DNA from: Fimbriimonadaceae bacterium
GTDB taxonomy: Bacteria; Armatimonadota; Fimbriimonadia; Fimbriimonadales; Fimbriimonadaceae
Reading direction: 5' to 3'
DNA length: 5,095 nucleotides
Assembly (NCBI GenBank): GCA_014380605.1
Contig: JACMJO010000508.1
Coordinates: 1-5,095 of the forward strand
Both the position numbers and the translations under genes were made by a program. The notes beneath the pieces were generated by a model that saw only the letters and a program-made list of their open reading frames with translations, ran no database searches and was not told the origin of the DNA. This document shows positions 4,601 to 5,095 of the stretch, in pieces (the stretch's first letter is position 1; each line of letters opens with the position of its first letter).

Positions 4601-5095
4601 TTAACCAGGTTGAAGACTATTCCTTAGATAGCGGAGCAGTTCTCGGCCAACGTTCGGTGGTGGCTCGCTAAACTTGAGGGGCGAGCCAGGGCCGATGTCC
4701 GTGAAGACTCGCTCAAGGAGGTCCATCTCCGCTGCGGATCGAGGCAGATTGGTTCGTGACCTCCAATCTTCCACCCAATCGACCACTGAACGGGCGAACG
4801 CTTTGTGCTCGGTGCAAGAAAGGCTGCAAGCCGCAAACTCGAATGTGGTCATCTGAAATTGCTCGGACTCGGAAGCGTTGGCATCGAAGAAACCCTGTCT
4901 TAGCATCGCCAGTACCTCTTCCTTCCTTCCCAACATCATCCGAACCATGGCCAAGCAGGGCAGCAGTGTGTCCATTGGGATCTTTCGAGATGACATCGTG
5001 CGGGTTTCATAGCACGCTTCAAGCCGTCGCAAGGCTTCCGGCCAGTTGCCCTGCATCACGGGAATGAATGCCTGATTTCCCGACCCCATAGCGTG
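4601..5095 (-). CDS. C-terminal part of a TPR-like helical protein, possibly a regulator/ATPase of the SARP/LuxR-like kind; cut by the right edge
   Basis: The minus-strand frame is open from the window edge to TAA at 4603-4601, leaving 164 residues. An ATG at 5089 is two codons from the edge and need not be the start; the preceding codons (His, Ala) are in frame. The sequence is alpha-helical with TPR-like spacing: GNQAFIPVMQGNWPEALRRL resembles the small-residue and large-hydrophobic pattern of one repeat, and LAMVRMMLGRKEEVLAMLRQ that of the next. The stretch after it, TTFEFAACSLSC through AFARSVVDWVEDWRSRTN, then LPRSAAEMDLLERVFTDIG, recalls the end of the TPR domain in large signal-transduction ATPases and SARP/LuxR-family activators (a last helical hairpin, then LP-x-S/P-x-AE and an LER helix). 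That link is pattern memory, not a search. A DNA-binding or NTPase domain, if present, lies to the right of the window. It is convergent with the PEP-CTERM pair. Confidence 0.6.
   Translation of the reverse strand, partial: HAMGSGNQAFIPVMQGNWPEALRRLEACYETRTMSSRKIPMDTLLPCLAMVRMMLGRKEEVLAMLRQGFFDANASESEQFQMTTFEFAACSLSCTEHKAFARSVVDWVEDWRSRTNLPRSAAEMDLLERVFTDIGPGSPLKFSEPPPNVGRELLRYLRNSLQPG

Overview
The window looks like an ordinary chromosomal stretch from a Gram-negative-type environmental bacterium. Two proteins end in PEP-CTERM sorting tails of the form VPEPAT-(M/I)-x-A-x-G-x-G-L followed by an Arg-rich end. Secreted DUF1080 (3-keto-disaccharide hydrolase) proteins occur beside an M42 aminopeptidase. 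This mix fits Armatimonadota (Fimbriimonas-like) best; Verrucomicrobiota or Planctomycetota are alternatives. The taxonomic call is inference from family style only. I see no RNA genes, insertion sequences, CRISPR arrays or phage genes.

Layout. (1) 1-683, plus strand: the C-terminal two thirds of an M42 zinc aminopeptidase, cut by the left edge. (2) 684-767: a short spacer filled by a composite inverted repeat containing TTAGGG hexamers in both orientations. (3) 768-1553 and 1618-2400, plus strand: two tandem paralogous secreted DUF1080 proteins, about 73% identical by hand alignment. Neither has a clear Shine-Dalgarno sequence, and both have a TANNNT (-10-like) hexamer 5-6 bases before the ATG, which suggests leaderless transcripts. 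(4) 2401-3021: about 620 bases without a convincing gene. It holds a doubtful 44-codon TTG-started lipoprotein-like ORF, a few short direct repeats and a weak candidate promoter. (5) 3022-3702 and 3699-4580, plus strand: two unrelated secreted PEP-CTERM proteins sharing a 4-base GTGA stop/start overlap, the first with a good Shine-Dalgarno. (6) 4601-5095, minus strand: the C-terminal end of a TPR-like helical protein, convergent with (5) and cut by the right edge.

How the genes may work together. The DUF1080 pair is probably exported and acts on (oxidised) sugars outside the cytoplasm. The PEP-CTERM pair is probably exported together and processed at the envelope by an exosortase that is not encoded here. 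The M42 peptidase is a cytoplasmic peptide-degrading enzyme with no visible functional tie to the rest. Nothing in the window amounts to a clear new system. The most unusual items are the composite inverted repeat with its link to the downstream coding sequence, the leaderless-type starts on the duplicated genes, and the coupled PEP-CTERM pair of unknown function.
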